Origin: Verrucomicrobiota bacterium
GTDB taxonomy: Bacteria > Verrucomicrobiota > Verrucomicrobiia > Opitutales > Opitutaceae
NCBI GenBank assembly: GCA_018239675.1
Contig: JAFEGX010000042.1
Location: forward strand, 1-57,442
DNA length: 57,442 nucleotides
Direction of reading: 5' to 3'
Position numbers and translations under genes: made by a program. Below the pieces are notes generated by a model. The model had not been told where the DNA came from and searched no databases. It was given only the letters and a program-made list of their open reading frames with translations. The number at the start of each line of letters is the position of its first letter. Position 1 is the first letter of the stretch. This document shows positions 7,768 to 17,054 of the stretch, piece by piece.

Positions 7768-9036
7768 ATGGCCAACCGGTTTTACAACGCTTTCGACCAC
7801 GAGACGTATGGGGGCGGGCGCAAGCGCGACTACCGCAGTCCTTTCCAGATTGATCGCGACCGGATCATCCACGCCCACGCCTTCCGGAAGCTGCAGTCGA
7901 AGACGCAGGTCTTCCTCTCGGGCGAATATGATTTTTACCGCACGCGCCTGACGCACTCGATGGAGGTGGCGCAGATCGGGCGTTCCATCTGCCAGTATCT
8001 CCAATCGCGCGGTGGGCCGCTGAGCGCCGACTTCTACATCGACAGTGACCTCGTGGAGGCGGTCTGCCTGGCGCACGACCTGGGCCACCCGCCGTTCGGC
8101 CATTCCGGCGAGCGCACGCTGCAGGAGCTGATGATCAAATGGGGCGGTTTCGAGGGCAACGCCCAGACCCTCCGCCTGCTCACCGGCACGATTTACCAGA
8201 ACGAGGCCGGCGTCCGGGGCATGCAGCCGACCCGGGCGCTGCTCGATGGCGTGCTGAAGTACAAGAAACTCTTCAGCGAGTTCCCGCAGCGGCCCCAGAA
8301 CCATTTCCTCTACGATCCGCAGGCGGCCGAGCGCGAGTTCGTCTTCGGCGGCGCGAAGCTCCCGCGGGCCCTCCACGTCGGCGAAAGCCTCAATGCCTTC
8401 AAGAGCGTGGAGTGCCAGATCATGGATTGGGCCGACGATGCGGCCTATTCGCTCAATGACATCGTCGACGGCGTGAAGGCCGGATTCCTGACGCGCGAAA
8501 AAGTCGAGCTCTGGGCGGCGGGGGAGGCGATCGATGCGCCGCGGCAGAAGCTGCTCGACGCGTTGTTCGATGCGATCCGTCACGACCGACTCGAGAACGT
8601 CTTTTCCCAGAAAATCGGCACGTTCATCACCGCCTGCCGGCTGAAGGAACGTGAGAACTTCATGGCCGCCTCCACAAACCGCTACCGGTTCGAGCTGGCC
8701 GTGGCGCCGGAGGCCGAGAAGGAGGCGCTGTTTTTCAAGAAGATGGCCAACGACATCATCTTCGAGAGCCCGCAGCTCCAGCAAATTGAGCACAAGGCCC
8801 GGCGGGTGCTGTTCGACCTCTGGAACTCGACCTGGACGAACTACGTCGAGAAGGGGCCGCGGGTGATCAACATCCTGCCCGTGCGCGTCGGCAAGCTCAT
8901 CAATTCCGAGCCCGAACGAGAGGGCAAGGCCCGGCAGATCTGCGATTTCCTCGCCGGTCTCACGGACGGAATGATCGTCCACACCTATCGCCGGCTCTTT
9001 GATCCGGAGTTCGGCAGCCTGCGGGATCTGACCTGA
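7768..9036 (+). CDS. dgt: Deoxyguanosinetriphosphate triphosphohydrolase-like protein
   Basis: This 422-residue HD-superfamily enzyme is of the dGTPase/SAMHD1-like group that hydrolyses dNTPs to the nucleoside and triphosphate. The N-terminal block YRSPFQIDRDRIIHAHAFRK is family-typical. The metal ligands are in RLTHSMEVAQIG (H), CLAHDLGHPPFGHSGE (HD) and the later MDWADDAAYSLND (D). EGNAQTLRLLT is the conserved substrate loop. The ATG at 7768 (MANRFYNAFDHETYGGG) is chosen because the sequence upstream in frame is not protein-like. It is convergent with the HD-domain gene across a composite repeat element. The dNTP preference cannot be read from sequence. Confidence 0.9.
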   Translation: MANRFYNAFDHETYGGGRKRDYRSPFQIDRDRIIHAHAFRKLQSKTQVFLSGEYDFYRTRLTHSMEVAQIGRSICQYLQSRGGPLSADFYIDSDLVEAVCLAHDLGHPPFGHSGERTLQELMIKWGGFEGNAQTLRLLTGTIYQNEAGVRGMQPTRALLDGVLKYKKLFSEFPQRPQNHFLYDPQAAEREFVFGGAKLPRALHVGESLNAFKSVECQIMDWADDAAYSLNDIVDGVKAGFLTREKVELWAAGEAIDAPRQKLLDALFDAIRHDRLENVFSQKIGTFITACRLKERENFMAASTNRYRFELAVAPEAEKEALFFKKMANDIIFESPQLQQIEHKARRVLFDLWNSTWTNYVEKGPRVINILPVRVGKLINSEPEREGKARQICDFLAGLTDGMIVHTYRRLFDPEFGSLRDLT

Positions 9037-9042
9037 GGCGGG

Positions 9043-9269
9043 GCGCTAGGCGCGAGGCGGTACGCGATAAGCGGTAAGCTGTAGGCTTTAAGCTTGGGAT
9101 GCCTCGATCCGGGTGGCCGCAAAGATGCGCAGAAGGCGCAGACCTGTCGTCCTGATTCGGAGCCCGCGCACGCCACCTGCGCCTCTTAACGGCGGCTGGG
9201 GCCGAGCTCCAGCTGCTCGATGTCTCCCTATCGCCTACAGCCTACAGCTTACCGCCTAGAGCCTACCGC
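9043..9269. repeat. Composite inverted-repeat element: heptamer outer arms, nonamer inner arms
   Basis: The left outer arm is eight consecutive 7-base units (9043-9098) of consensus GCNNTAR, for example GCGCTAG, GCGATAA, GCTGTAG. The right outer arm is six units (9228-9269) of the complementary consensus YTANNGC, for example CTACAGC twice at 9235-9248. Inside lies a second inverted pair built of 9-base units (CGCAAAGAT, GCGCAGAAG, GCGCAGACC). Its arms 9122-9132 and 9177-9187 pair at 10 of 11 positions. The right outer arm supplies the stop codon of the HD-domain gene. Confidence 0.85.
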
Positions 9270-9919
9270 TGCGGATTCCCCGGTGCCGGCGGCAGGTGGC
9301 CGTTCGCGACGCATTCGTCGACCATGCGGACGGCATATGCCCAAAGCTCTTTCGAGCCTTCGGCCATGTGGGCGTTGCGGGCCAGCACCCGGTCCTGCGT
9401 CACACCGTGCTTCTGCCACGCGTGACCCTGCGTCCGGCAGTTGAGCAGCATCGGATGGAAACGGTCGCAACCGGCGGCGAACCGGGACTCGGGAGTCTGG
9501 CGCGCCTCGAACTCGTCCCAAAGCGCGCGAAATTCCTTGGCTTGGTCCTCCGGCAAGAGACCGAAGACGCGGTCGGCCGCGACCGACTCGCGCTCGTGCT
9601 GCGTGGCCATGTTCTTCGTGTCGTAGGCGAAGGTGTCGCCGGCGTCGATTTCGACGAGGTCGTGGATCAGCACCATCTTGAGGATTCGCAGGACATCGAG
9701 CGGCTGGTGGTTCGAATGCTCGGCCAGTATCACGATCATCAGCGCGAGGTGCCAGGAATGCTCGGCGTCGTTTTCCGGGCGCCGGCTGCGGCTCGTGATC
9801 GTTTGCCGGAAGATGTCCTTCAGCTTGTCGACTTCGACGATGAACTCGATCTGGCGGGCAAGGCGGTCGGCGGCGGGCGGATTCGGCATGCCGGGACGAA
9901 AACGGAGCACCCCGGTCAT
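9263..9919 (-). CDS. HD-domain phosphohydrolase (YfbR/HDDC2-like)
   Basis: This 218-residue protein has an HD domain of the 5'-deoxynucleotidase YfbR/HDDC2 group. H and HD ligands are in NDAEHSWHLALM and VLIHDLVEIDAGD, and a distal Asp is in CDRFHPMLLN or YAVRMVDE. The family removes phosphate from deoxynucleoside monophosphates, but the exact substrate is inference. Together with the convergent dGTPase-like gene it suggests local dNTP turnover. The start is taken as the ATG at 9919 (MTGVLRFRPGMPNPP); an ATG at 9892 is also possible. The TAG stop lies inside a heptamer unit of the repeat element, so the last residues are partly repeat-encoded. Confidence 0.8.
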   Translation of the reverse strand: MTGVLRFRPGMPNPPAADRLARQIEFIVEVDKLKDIFRQTITSRSRRPENDAEHSWHLALMIVILAEHSNHQPLDVLRILKMVLIHDLVEIDAGDTFAYDTKNMATQHERESVAADRVFGLLPEDQAKEFRALWDEFEARQTPESRFAAGCDRFHPMLLNCRTQGHAWQKHGVTQDRVLARNAHMAEGSKELWAYAVRMVDECVANGHLPPAPGNPQR

Positions 9920-9982
9920 GGCAATGCAACCGTGCGGACGGCGCAGGGCGCTTGCCTCGGGCCGACCGGCTATCACCGTGGC

Positions 9983-12130
9983 ATGATGCGGAATTGGTCC
10001 CTGGCTCTCTTGCTCCTCACTGCGACCGCCTGCGGTGCAGCCCCCGTGCCGTGGAACTATCCGGCGGCGCCGCGCGGCGCCGTCGTGGACGACTACCACG
10101 GCGTCAAGGTCGCGGACCCCTACCGCTGGCTGGAGGATCTTGATTCGCCGGCAACGCGAGCCTGGGTCGACGCCGAACGGGCGCTAACGGCCTCGGTCCT
10201 GGACCAGATGCCGGAGCGCGCGGCGATCCGGGCACGCCTGACCGCCCTGTGGAATTATCCCCGTACCGGCCTGCCCTCGAAGCGGGGTGGGCACTATCTG
10301 GGGTCGAAGAACAACGGGCTGCAGAACCAGTCCGTGCTTTATGTCCGTGATCAGCTCCACGGGTCCGAGCGGGTGCTGATCGACCCGAATAGCCTTTCCC
10401 CTGACGGCACCGTGGCGCTCGGGCCGGTGTCCGTCTCAGAGGACGGCAAGTGGATCGTCTACGCGCTGAAGACGGCGGGATCGGACTGGGAGGAATTCCG
10501 GGTCCGTGACATCGCCACCGGTCGCGACCTCGATGATCGCGTCACGCAGGCGAAGTATTGGGGTGCGCACTGGACCCGCGACGGCCTGGGGTTCATCTAC
10601 AGCCGGTTCCCGGAATCGCGGAAAGATGACCCGACGTTCAATCCCGTCGCGAACGGCACCATCTGCTACCATCGGCTGGGTACGCCCGAGAGCGCGGACG
10701 TGCTGGTTTATGAGGATCGGCAGCACCCCCACCGCATGCAGCTGGGTTCGATCACCGACGACGGCCGGTACCTCGTGATCAACTCCAACAATCCCGGCCA
10801 GACGGGGAACGCCCTGGCGTATATCGATCTGGGGGACCCGATGCACCCGAACCTGCATGGCCCGGTGGTGCCCCTGCTGGCGGACTACGACGCAAACTAC
10901 GATCTCGTGGGCAATCGGGGCGACACGTTCCTGGTCGAGACCAACCGTGGGGCGCCGCGCGGGAAAATCGTCGCGATCAGCCTCAACGATCCGGGGCCAG
11001 CGCGTTGGCGGACGCTCGTGCCGGAGTCCGCCGACGAGCTTGACCACGTGGCGTACGTTGGTGGCCGGTTTGTGATCTCGTACCTGCACGACGTGCGGAG
11101 CCGCCTGGCGGTGTTCGCGGCGGATGGCCGGCCGATCGAGGAGATCAGCTTGCCCGGCATCGGGAGCGTGACCGAGCTCGGCGGCCTGGACCGCGAGCCC
11201 GAGCTGTTCTACGCGTTCTCGTCATTCCTGTCGCCAACCACCGTGATGCGGTACGATCTCGACGCCCGGCGTGGCGAGGTGCTCGACCAGGACAAGGTGG
11301 CGTTCGATCCCTCGGGCTACACGACGGAGCAGGTGTGGGTCACCTCGAGGGACGGCACGCGCGTCCCGATGTTTCTTCTTCACCGGAAGGACCTCGTGCC
11401 CGACGGCACGGCGCCGGCCTGGCTCTACGGCTATGGCGGATTCAACATCGCGATGCGGCCGGCGTTCTCGGTCCCGACGCTGGTGTGGCTCGAGCTGGGC
11501 GGCGTGTATGCCTTCACGAACCTCCGTGGCGGAGGCGAGTTTGGCGAGGCCTGGCACCTGGCCGGGACCAAGGAACGCAAGCAGAACGTCTTCGATGACT
11601 ACATCGCCGCGGCCGAGTGGCTCGTGGCCCACCGCTACACCCGGCCGGAGCGGCTCGTGCTGCAGGGTCGGTCGAACGGCGGGCTGCTGGTCGGCGCGGT
11701 CATCAACCAGCGCCCCGACCTGGCCGCGGTGGCGTTTCCGCAGGTGGGCGTGATGGACATGCTGCGCTACCACCGGTTCACCGTCGGTGCGTCCTGGGCC
11801 GGAGACTACGGGACGAGCGACACGCCGGCTGGTTTCGCCTACCTGCGGGCCTACTCGCCCCTGCACAACATCCGGACGGGCGCCCGGTATCCCGCGGTCC
11901 TGATCACGACCGGCGACCACGACGACCGCGTCCATCCGGCCCACTCGTTCAAGTACGCGGCGGCGCTGCAGGCGGCGGTGACCGGATCGGCGGTGCCGGC
12001 CCTGATCCGGATCGACGTGAAGGCGGGGCATGGCGGGTCGACCGGCACCACGCCGGTTTCGAAGACGATCGACGAGTGGACGGACCTGCTGGGCTTCGTC
12101 GCCCACCGCCTGGGCCTGGAGCTGAAGTAG
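9983..12130 (+). CDS. Prolyl oligopeptidase, secreted S9A serine peptidase
   Basis: This peptidase of about 715 residues cleaves short peptides after proline. It opens with a signal peptide (MRNWSLALLLLTATACGAAP). A lipobox-like reading of TACG is possible, but the segment fits an ordinary signal peptide too. Next come the family N-terminal block (DPYRWLEDLDSPATRAWVDA), a seven-bladed propeller region and the C-terminal alpha/beta hydrolase domain. The catalytic Ser is in LQGRSNGGLLVG, the Asp in TTGDHDDRVHP and the His in VKAGHGGSTG. Two adjacent ATGs (9983 and 9986) make the exact first residue uncertain. It is divergent from the HD-domain gene, with 63 bases between the starts. Confidence 0.92.
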   Translation: MMRNWSLALLLLTATACGAAPVPWNYPAAPRGAVVDDYHGVKVADPYRWLEDLDSPATRAWVDAERALTASVLDQMPERAAIRARLTALWNYPRTGLPSKRGGHYLGSKNNGLQNQSVLYVRDQLHGSERVLIDPNSLSPDGTVALGPVSVSEDGKWIVYALKTAGSDWEEFRVRDIATGRDLDDRVTQAKYWGAHWTRDGLGFIYSRFPESRKDDPTFNPVANGTICYHRLGTPESADVLVYEDRQHPHRMQLGSITDDGRYLVINSNNPGQTGNALAYIDLGDPMHPNLHGPVVPLLADYDANYDLVGNRGDTFLVETNRGAPRGKIVAISLNDPGPARWRTLVPESADELDHVAYVGGRFVISYLHDVRSRLAVFAADGRPIEEISLPGIGSVTELGGLDREPELFYAFSSFLSPTTVMRYDLDARRGEVLDQDKVAFDPSGYTTEQVWVTSRDGTRVPMFLLHRKDLVPDGTAPAWLYGYGGFNIAMRPAFSVPTLVWLELGGVYAFTNLRGGGEFGEAWHLAGTKERKQNVFDDYIAAAEWLVAHRYTRPERLVLQGRSNGGLLVGAVINQRPDLAAVAFPQVGVMDMLRYHRFTVGASWAGDYGTSDTPAGFAYLRAYSPLHNIRTGARYPAVLITTGDHDDRVHPAHSFKYAAALQAAVTGSAVPALIRIDVKAGHGGSTGTTPVSKTIDEWTDLLGFVAHRLGLELK

Positions 12131-12147
12131 GCGCTTGAACCCCACAG

Positions 12148-12173
12148 ACCCACCCCACCCGGGTGGGGTGGGT
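12148..12173 (+). terminator. Perfect palindrome after the prolyl oligopeptidase gene
   Basis: ACCCACCCCACCC (12148-12160) is followed immediately by its exact reverse complement (12161-12173), giving an 11-bp stem with a CCGG loop. The downstream sequence TCCGCTTTGT is only weakly T-rich, so efficiency as an intrinsic terminator is uncertain, but the position between two genes fits that role. Confidence 0.6.
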
Positions 12174-12247
12174 TCCGCTTTGTCATAACACCGCTTTTCC
12201 TTGCTTGCCCGGCGGGGGGAGATTTCCCTCGGAGGCATTTTGCCGCC

Positions 12248-13837
12248 ATGAAAGTCCTCGTTGCCGACAAGATCTCAGCCAAGGGGGTCGCCTATCTGCG
12301 CCAGCAGTCGGGCCTCACGGTCATCGAGGCGTACGGCTCCTCTCCGGAAAAGCTGAAGGAACTGGTGAAGGACGTGCATGCGATCGCCGTCCGGTCGGAG
12401 TCGAAGATCACGGCGGAGATCATGGCCGCGGCGCCGCTGCTGAAGGTGGTCGGGCGGGCTGGCGTGGGCGTGGACAACGTCGATGTCGAGGCGGCGACCG
12501 AGCGGGGCGTGATCGTGATGAACACGCCGACCGGCAACACCATCGCAACGGCGGAGCTGACCTTTACCCACCTGCTCTGCGGGGCGCGCCCCGTGCCGCA
12601 GGCCGCGGCGTCGATGCGCGCCGGGCAGTGGGACCGCAAGAGCTTCTCGGGCGGCGAACTGTTCCGCAAGACCCTCGGCATCGTGGGCCTCGGGCGCATC
12701 GGCTCGGAGGTCGCGAAGCGCGCCCAGGCGTTCGGCATGCGCGTGCTGGCGTTCGACCCGTACCTGGCGCCGAGCCGCGCGAAGGCCATGCAGGTCGAGG
12801 GTGTGACCCTCGACGAGCTGCTGGCCCAGTCGGACTACATCACGGTCCACATGCCCCTGACCGACGCCACGCAGTACATGATCGACGAGGCGGCGCTCGC
12901 GAAGTGCAAGGCGGGCGTGCGGCTCTTCAATTGTGCCCGCGGCGGCATCATCAAGGAAACGGCCCTGCTGGCCGCGCTGAAGTCGGGCCGGGTGGCCGGC
13001 GCCGGGCTGGACGTTTACGAGGACGAGCCCCTCGCGAAGGAGAGCGAGTTTCGCGCGCTGCCCAACGTCGTGCTGACCCCGCATCTCGGTGCCTCGACGG
13101 CCGAGGCCCAGGACGCGGTCGGCCTCGAGATCGCCGAGCAGATTACCGATGTGCTGGCGGGCGGCATCATCCGCAACGCCGTCAACATGCCGAGCCTCGA
13201 CGCCGCGGCGCTGAAGGTGCTCGGGCCCTATCTCGACCTCGGCGAGAAGCTGGGCACGCTCGTGCAGCAGCTCGCGCCGCCGCAGATCGCGACGCTCCGC
13301 ATCACCTACTGGGGCAAGATCGTGGACCTCGACGCGAACGCCGTCACGCGCTCGATCCAGCGCGGCTGGCTGCGCCGGATCAGCGGTGACTCGGTCAACT
13401 ACGTCAACGCCCCGCTTCTGCTGCAGCGCCTGGGCGTGAAGATGGAGGTCGTCAAGTCGACCGACGACACCGATTACACCGAGCTCATCGCCGTCGAGGC
13501 GATCGCCGGCGACGGCACGGTGCACGCCGCGCTGGGCACGCTCATCGGGAAGGGGCTGAAGCCGCGCATCGTCGGGCTGAACGGCCGCGAGGTCGAGGCC
13601 GAGGCGCAAGGCAAGCTGCTCGTGATCGAGAACCACGACGAGCCCGGCATGATCGGCTACGTCGGCACGCTGCTGGGCCGGGACCGCGTCAACATCGCGA
13701 ACATGTCCCTGAGCCGCCAGGAGCCGGGTGAGACGGCGCTCATGGTGATCAACCTTGACAGCGAGCCGAGCCCCGCGGCGCGCAAGGAATTGAAGTCGCA
13801 CCCGGCGATCAAGCTGGCCAAGTTCGCCCAGCTTTAG
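12248..13837 (+). CDS. serA: D-3-phosphoglycerate dehydrogenase
   Basis: This 529-residue type 1 (long) PGDH oxidises 3-phosphoglycerate to 3-phosphohydroxypyruvate, the first step of serine synthesis. The NAD-binding loop is GIVGLGRIGSEVA (about residue 140). The catalytic Arg is in NCARGGII, the Glu near YEDEPLAKESEF and the His in LTPHLGAST. An intervening domain follows, then a C-terminal ACT domain (VIENHDEPGMIGYVGTLLG) that in this family binds serine for feedback control. GGAGG lies upstream, though at a long distance. It is the first gene of the run serA-plsY-hom-lysC-thrC. Confidence 0.96.
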   Translation: MKVLVADKISAKGVAYLRQQSGLTVIEAYGSSPEKLKELVKDVHAIAVRSESKITAEIMAAAPLLKVVGRAGVGVDNVDVEAATERGVIVMNTPTGNTIATAELTFTHLLCGARPVPQAAASMRAGQWDRKSFSGGELFRKTLGIVGLGRIGSEVAKRAQAFGMRVLAFDPYLAPSRAKAMQVEGVTLDELLAQSDYITVHMPLTDATQYMIDEAALAKCKAGVRLFNCARGGIIKETALLAALKSGRVAGAGLDVYEDEPLAKESEFRALPNVVLTPHLGASTAEAQDAVGLEIAEQITDVLAGGIIRNAVNMPSLDAAALKVLGPYLDLGEKLGTLVQQLAPPQIATLRITYWGKIVDLDANAVTRSIQRGWLRRISGDSVNYVNAPLLLQRLGVKMEVVKSTDDTDYTELIAVEAIAGDGTVHAALGTLIGKGLKPRIVGLNGREVEAEAQGKLLVIENHDEPGMIGYVGTLLGRDRVNIANMSLSRQEPGETALMVINLDSEPSPAARKELKSHPAIKLAKFAQL

Positions 13838-13843
13838 CCCACG

Positions 13844-14482
13844 ATGATCGTCGCCCTCCTGCTCACCGCGCTGATCGGGTACCTCCTGGGGTCGCTACCC
13901 TTCGGGTATCTCGTCGCGCGCGCGAAGGGCGTGAACATCTTCGAGGTCGGCAGCAAGAATCCCGGCGCCACCAACGTCCGCCGCGTGCTGGGCGCCGGCC
14001 CGGGCAACCTGGTCTTTGCGCTCGACGCGCTCAAGGGCGCCGCGGCGACCGCCGCGCCGCTGCTCTGGCTCCGCCTCGGCGGGGGCGGCGGGGCGGGCGA
14101 GCCGCTTCCCCTCATGGTGGCCGGCCTGGCCGGGGCGCTGCTCGGCCATTCGTTCTCCTGCTTCACCCGCTTCCGCGGCGGCAAGGGCGTGGCCACCGGC
14201 GCCGGCGGCTTCCTCGTGCTGTTCCCGCTCGGCGTGCTGGCGGCCGCGGCCACGTGGGGCCTGACGGTGCTCCTGACCCGGTACGTCTCGCTCGGCTCGA
14301 TGCTGGCCGCGGTGGCCCTGACCGTCGCCGCCTGGGCGCTGCATCAGCCGCAGCTCCTCGTGGGGCTCTGCGCGGCCGTGACCCTTTTCGTGATCCTCCG
14401 CCACCGCACCAACATCGCCCGGCTGGCGGCCGGCACCGAGAGCAAGGTCGGCCAGAAGCCGGCGAACCCGCCCGCCGCATGA
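13844..14482 (+). CDS. plsY: Acyl-phosphate:glycerol-3-phosphate acyltransferase
   Basis: This 212-residue integral membrane enzyme makes lysophosphatidate from acyl-phosphate and glycerol 3-phosphate. The three PlsY signature loops are present: GSLPFGYLVARAKGVN with GSKNPGATNVRR, GHSFSCFTRFRGGKGVATGAG, and near the end LRHRTNIARLAAGTE. Several hydrophobic helices separate them. It starts six bases after serA, and its stop overlaps the start of hom by four bases (ATGA). A phospholipid gene within an amino-acid operon is a slightly odd neighbour, but it lies tightly inside the unit. Confidence 0.93.
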   Translation: MIVALLLTALIGYLLGSLPFGYLVARAKGVNIFEVGSKNPGATNVRRVLGAGPGNLVFALDALKGAAATAAPLLWLRLGGGGGAGEPLPLMVAGLAGALLGHSFSCFTRFRGGKGVATGAGGFLVLFPLGVLAAAATWGLTVLLTRYVSLGSMLAAVALTVAAWALHQPQLLVGLCAAVTLFVILRHRTNIARLAAGTESKVGQKPANPPAA

Positions 14483-15810
14483 ACGCGCGATCCGTCATTC
14501 GCATCGGCGTGTGCGGCCTCGGCACGGTGGGGCAGGGCGTGTGGACCCATCTCAGCCGGATCCGGCCGGAACTGGAGTCGCGCCTCGGCGTCAAGCTGGA
14601 GCTGACCCGCGCGTCGGTCCGCGACCTGCGGAAGCGCCGCTCCGTGAAACTGCCGGCGTCGAAGCTCACGACCGACGCCCTCGCGGTCGCGACCGACCCC
14701 AACATCGACATCGTGTGCGAGCTGATCGGCGGCACCACCTTGGCGCGGAATGTGACCCTTGGGGCGCTGGCCTGCGGCAAGGTCGTCGTGTCGGCGAACA
14801 AGGCGCTGATCTGCGCGCATGGTGCGGAGATCTTCGCCACGGCCCGCCGGCATGGCGGACACTTTCTCTTCGAGGCGAGCGTCGCGGGTGGCATCCCGAT
14901 CATCAAGGCGCTGCGCGAGGGCCTCGTGGCGAACCGCTTCCCACTCATCTACGGAATCCTCAATGGCACCTGCAATTACATCCTCACGCAGATGGAGGAG
15001 CAGGATGCGCCGTACACTTCGGTGCTGGGCGAGGCCAAGCGGCTGGGCTACGCCGAGGCGGATGAGTCGCTCGACGTCCAGGGCTGGGACACCGCGCACA
15101 AGGCGGCCGTGCTGGCCTTCCTCGCGCACCACACCTGGGTGAAGCCGGAGCAGATGGTGGTCGAGGGCATCGACCGCATCACGCCCGACGACTTCAAGCA
15201 CGCCGCGGCGCTCGGCTACGGCATCAAGCTGCTGGCGGTGATTGCGCGCGATTTCGCGACCGACGAGCTGAGCGTGCGGGTCCACCCGACGCTGCTGCCC
15301 GAAAGCCATGTCGTGGCCAAGGTCAGCGGCGTGTTCAATGCCGTCTCCGTGCGCGGCGACGTCGCGGGCACGACGCTCTACATCGGCCGCGGCGCGGGAC
15401 GGGACGCCACGGCCAGTGCGGTGATCAGCGACCTCGTGGACGCGGTGGCGCTGCTCAAGAACGACCGCCGCGCCTTCATCACCGCCCGCAAGTCCAGCGC
15501 CCCGGAGCCGGCGATGAAGCCGTGCCGGCTGGCGCCGCCGGAGCACATCCGGGGCCGCTACTACCTGCGCATGACCGTGAGCGACGAGCCGGGCGTGCTG
15601 GCGCAGATCGCGCACGTGATGGCCTCCCAGCGCGTCAGCATCGCGAGCGTCATCCAGAGCGCCCAGGAGCCGGCCGGCATGGCGTCGCTGGTGCTCACGA
15701 CGCACCAGAGCGATGAACAGGCGATGCGGGCGACGCTCGCGCGCCTGGCCCGCCTGCGCTGCGTGAGGGAAGAGCCGCTGCTCCTCCGCATCGGTGACTT
15801 TTCCGACTAG
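14479..15810 (+). CDS. hom: Homoserine dehydrogenase
   Basis: This 443-residue NAD(P)-dependent enzyme reduces aspartate semialdehyde to homoserine, the branch point to threonine and methionine. The cofactor loop is GVCGLGTVGQGVW at the N-terminus. The catalytic region includes SANKALICAHG, EASVAGGIPII, GILNGTCNYIL and AEADESLDVQGWDTAHK. A C-terminal ACT domain (YYLRMTVSDEPGVLAQIAHV) is expected to mediate feedback inhibition by threonine. The ATG overlaps the plsY stop (ATGA) and lysC begins ten bases after the stop. Confidence 0.95.
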   Translation: MNARSVIRIGVCGLGTVGQGVWTHLSRIRPELESRLGVKLELTRASVRDLRKRRSVKLPASKLTTDALAVATDPNIDIVCELIGGTTLARNVTLGALACGKVVVSANKALICAHGAEIFATARRHGGHFLFEASVAGGIPIIKALREGLVANRFPLIYGILNGTCNYILTQMEEQDAPYTSVLGEAKRLGYAEADESLDVQGWDTAHKAAVLAFLAHHTWVKPEQMVVEGIDRITPDDFKHAAALGYGIKLLAVIARDFATDELSVRVHPTLLPESHVVAKVSGVFNAVSVRGDVAGTTLYIGRGAGRDATASAVISDLVDAVALLKNDRRAFITARKSSAPEPAMKPCRLAPPEHIRGRYYLRMTVSDEPGVLAQIAHVMASQRVSIASVIQSAQEPAGMASLVLTTHQSDEQAMRATLARLARLRCVREEPLLLRIGDFSD

Positions 15811-15820
15811 CTTTCTGTCC

Positions 15821-17038
15821 ATGGCACGCATCGTCCAAAAATACGGCGGCACCTCCGTGGGTGACGTCGAACGCATCAAGAAGGTCGCGGAGCGCATCAA
15901 GGCGACGCGCGACGAGGGCCACGAGCTCGTGGTCGTCGTCTCCGCCCGCTCGGGCGTGACCAACGAGCTGATCGCCCGGGCCAAGGCGGTGTGCGAGTTC
16001 CCCAGCGAGCGCGAGCTGGACATGCTCCTCGCGACTGGCGAGCAGGAGACGATCGCCCTTACGGCGATGGCGCTGCACGGCATTGGCGTGGACGCCGTGA
16101 GCTACACCGGCGCGCAGGCCGGCATCTTCACCGACAAGGTCCACACCAAGGCGAAGATCAAGACGATCAACGCCAAGCCGATCGAGCAGGACCTGAAGAC
16201 GGGGAAGGTCGTGATCGTCGCGGGCTTCCAGGGCATCAACGACGACGGCCAGATCACCACGCTCGGCCGCGGCGGCTCGGACCTCACCGCCATCGCGCTC
16301 GCGGCCGCGGTGAAGGCCGACAAGTGCGAGATCTACACCGACGTCGACGGCGTCTACACCGCCGACCCGCGGGTGGTGAAGAACGCCCGCAAGCTCGAGG
16401 AGATCTCGTACGACGAGATGCTCGAGCTGGCCTCGCTCGGCAGCAAGGTCATGCAAACCCGCTCCGTCGAGTTCGCGAAGAAGTACAACGTCGTGTTCGA
16501 AGTCCGTTCCTCCTTTAACCACAACCCAGGAACCATCGTGAAAGAAGAAGTCGCCTACATGGAGAAGGTCGTTGTCCGCGGCGTGGCCGTGGACAAGGAC
16601 CAGGCCAAGGTCATCGTCAGCAACGTGCGCGACAAACCCGGCTCGGCGGCGAAGGTCTTCCGCGCGCTGGCCGACGCGAACGTGAACGTCGACATGATCG
16701 TCCAGAACACGGGCCGGCAGGGCCTGGCGAACCTGACCTTCACGGTGCCGCAGACCGAGGCCGCGCGCGCGGTGCGGGCGCTGGACCCGGTGCTCGCGGC
16801 CGTCGGCGGCGGGCAGGTCACGGTGCACGAGCACGTGGCGAAACTCTCCGTCGTGGGCGTGGGCATGCGGACCCATTCCGGCGTGGCCGCCACGCTGTTC
16901 CAGGCGCTGGCCGACGCGGGCATCAACATCGACCTGATCAGCACCTCGGAGATCAAGATCTCGATCGTGCTCGACCTCGACCGCGCCGACGAGGCCGCCC
17001 GGGTCGCGCACGCGGTGTTCAACCTCGACAAGGCCTAG
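15821..17038 (+). CDS. lysC: Aspartate kinase
   Basis: This 405-residue aspartokinase phosphorylates aspartate, the entry step of the lysine, threonine and methionine pathways. The kinase domain starts with IVQKYGGTSVGDVERI and includes TLGRGGSDLTAIALAAA and EIYTDVDGVYTADPR. Two ACT domains follow from about residue 250 (VVVRGVAVDKDQAKVIVSN) and near 340 (LSVVGVGMRTHSGVAATLF). The ATG at 15821 gives the usual MARIVQKYGG start. An in-frame GTG at 16538 preceded by AGGAA lies just before the ACT domains and could begin a separate regulatory subunit, as known in Bacillus subtilis and Corynebacterium. The C-terminus ends just before a heptamer repeat element. Confidence 0.96.
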   Translation: MARIVQKYGGTSVGDVERIKKVAERIKATRDEGHELVVVVSARSGVTNELIARAKAVCEFPSERELDMLLATGEQETIALTAMALHGIGVDAVSYTGAQAGIFTDKVHTKAKIKTINAKPIEQDLKTGKVVIVAGFQGINDDGQITTLGRGGSDLTAIALAAAVKADKCEIYTDVDGVYTADPRVVKNARKLEEISYDEMLELASLGSKVMQTRSVEFAKKYNVVFEVRSSFNHNPGTIVKEEVAYMEKVVVRGVAVDKDQAKVIVSNVRDKPGSAAKVFRALADANVNVDMIVQNTGRQGLANLTFTVPQTEAARAVRALDPVLAAVGGGQVTVHEHVAKLSVVGVGMRTHSGVAATLFQALADAGINIDLISTSEIKISIVLDLDRADEAARVAHAVFNLDKA

Positions 17039-17054
17039 CCAGTCCGGCGGGCAC

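Noticed and set aside
9043..9269. Possible CRISPR array
   Set aside because: The repeats are contiguous 7-base units without spacers, degenerate, and inverted; no cas genes are present.
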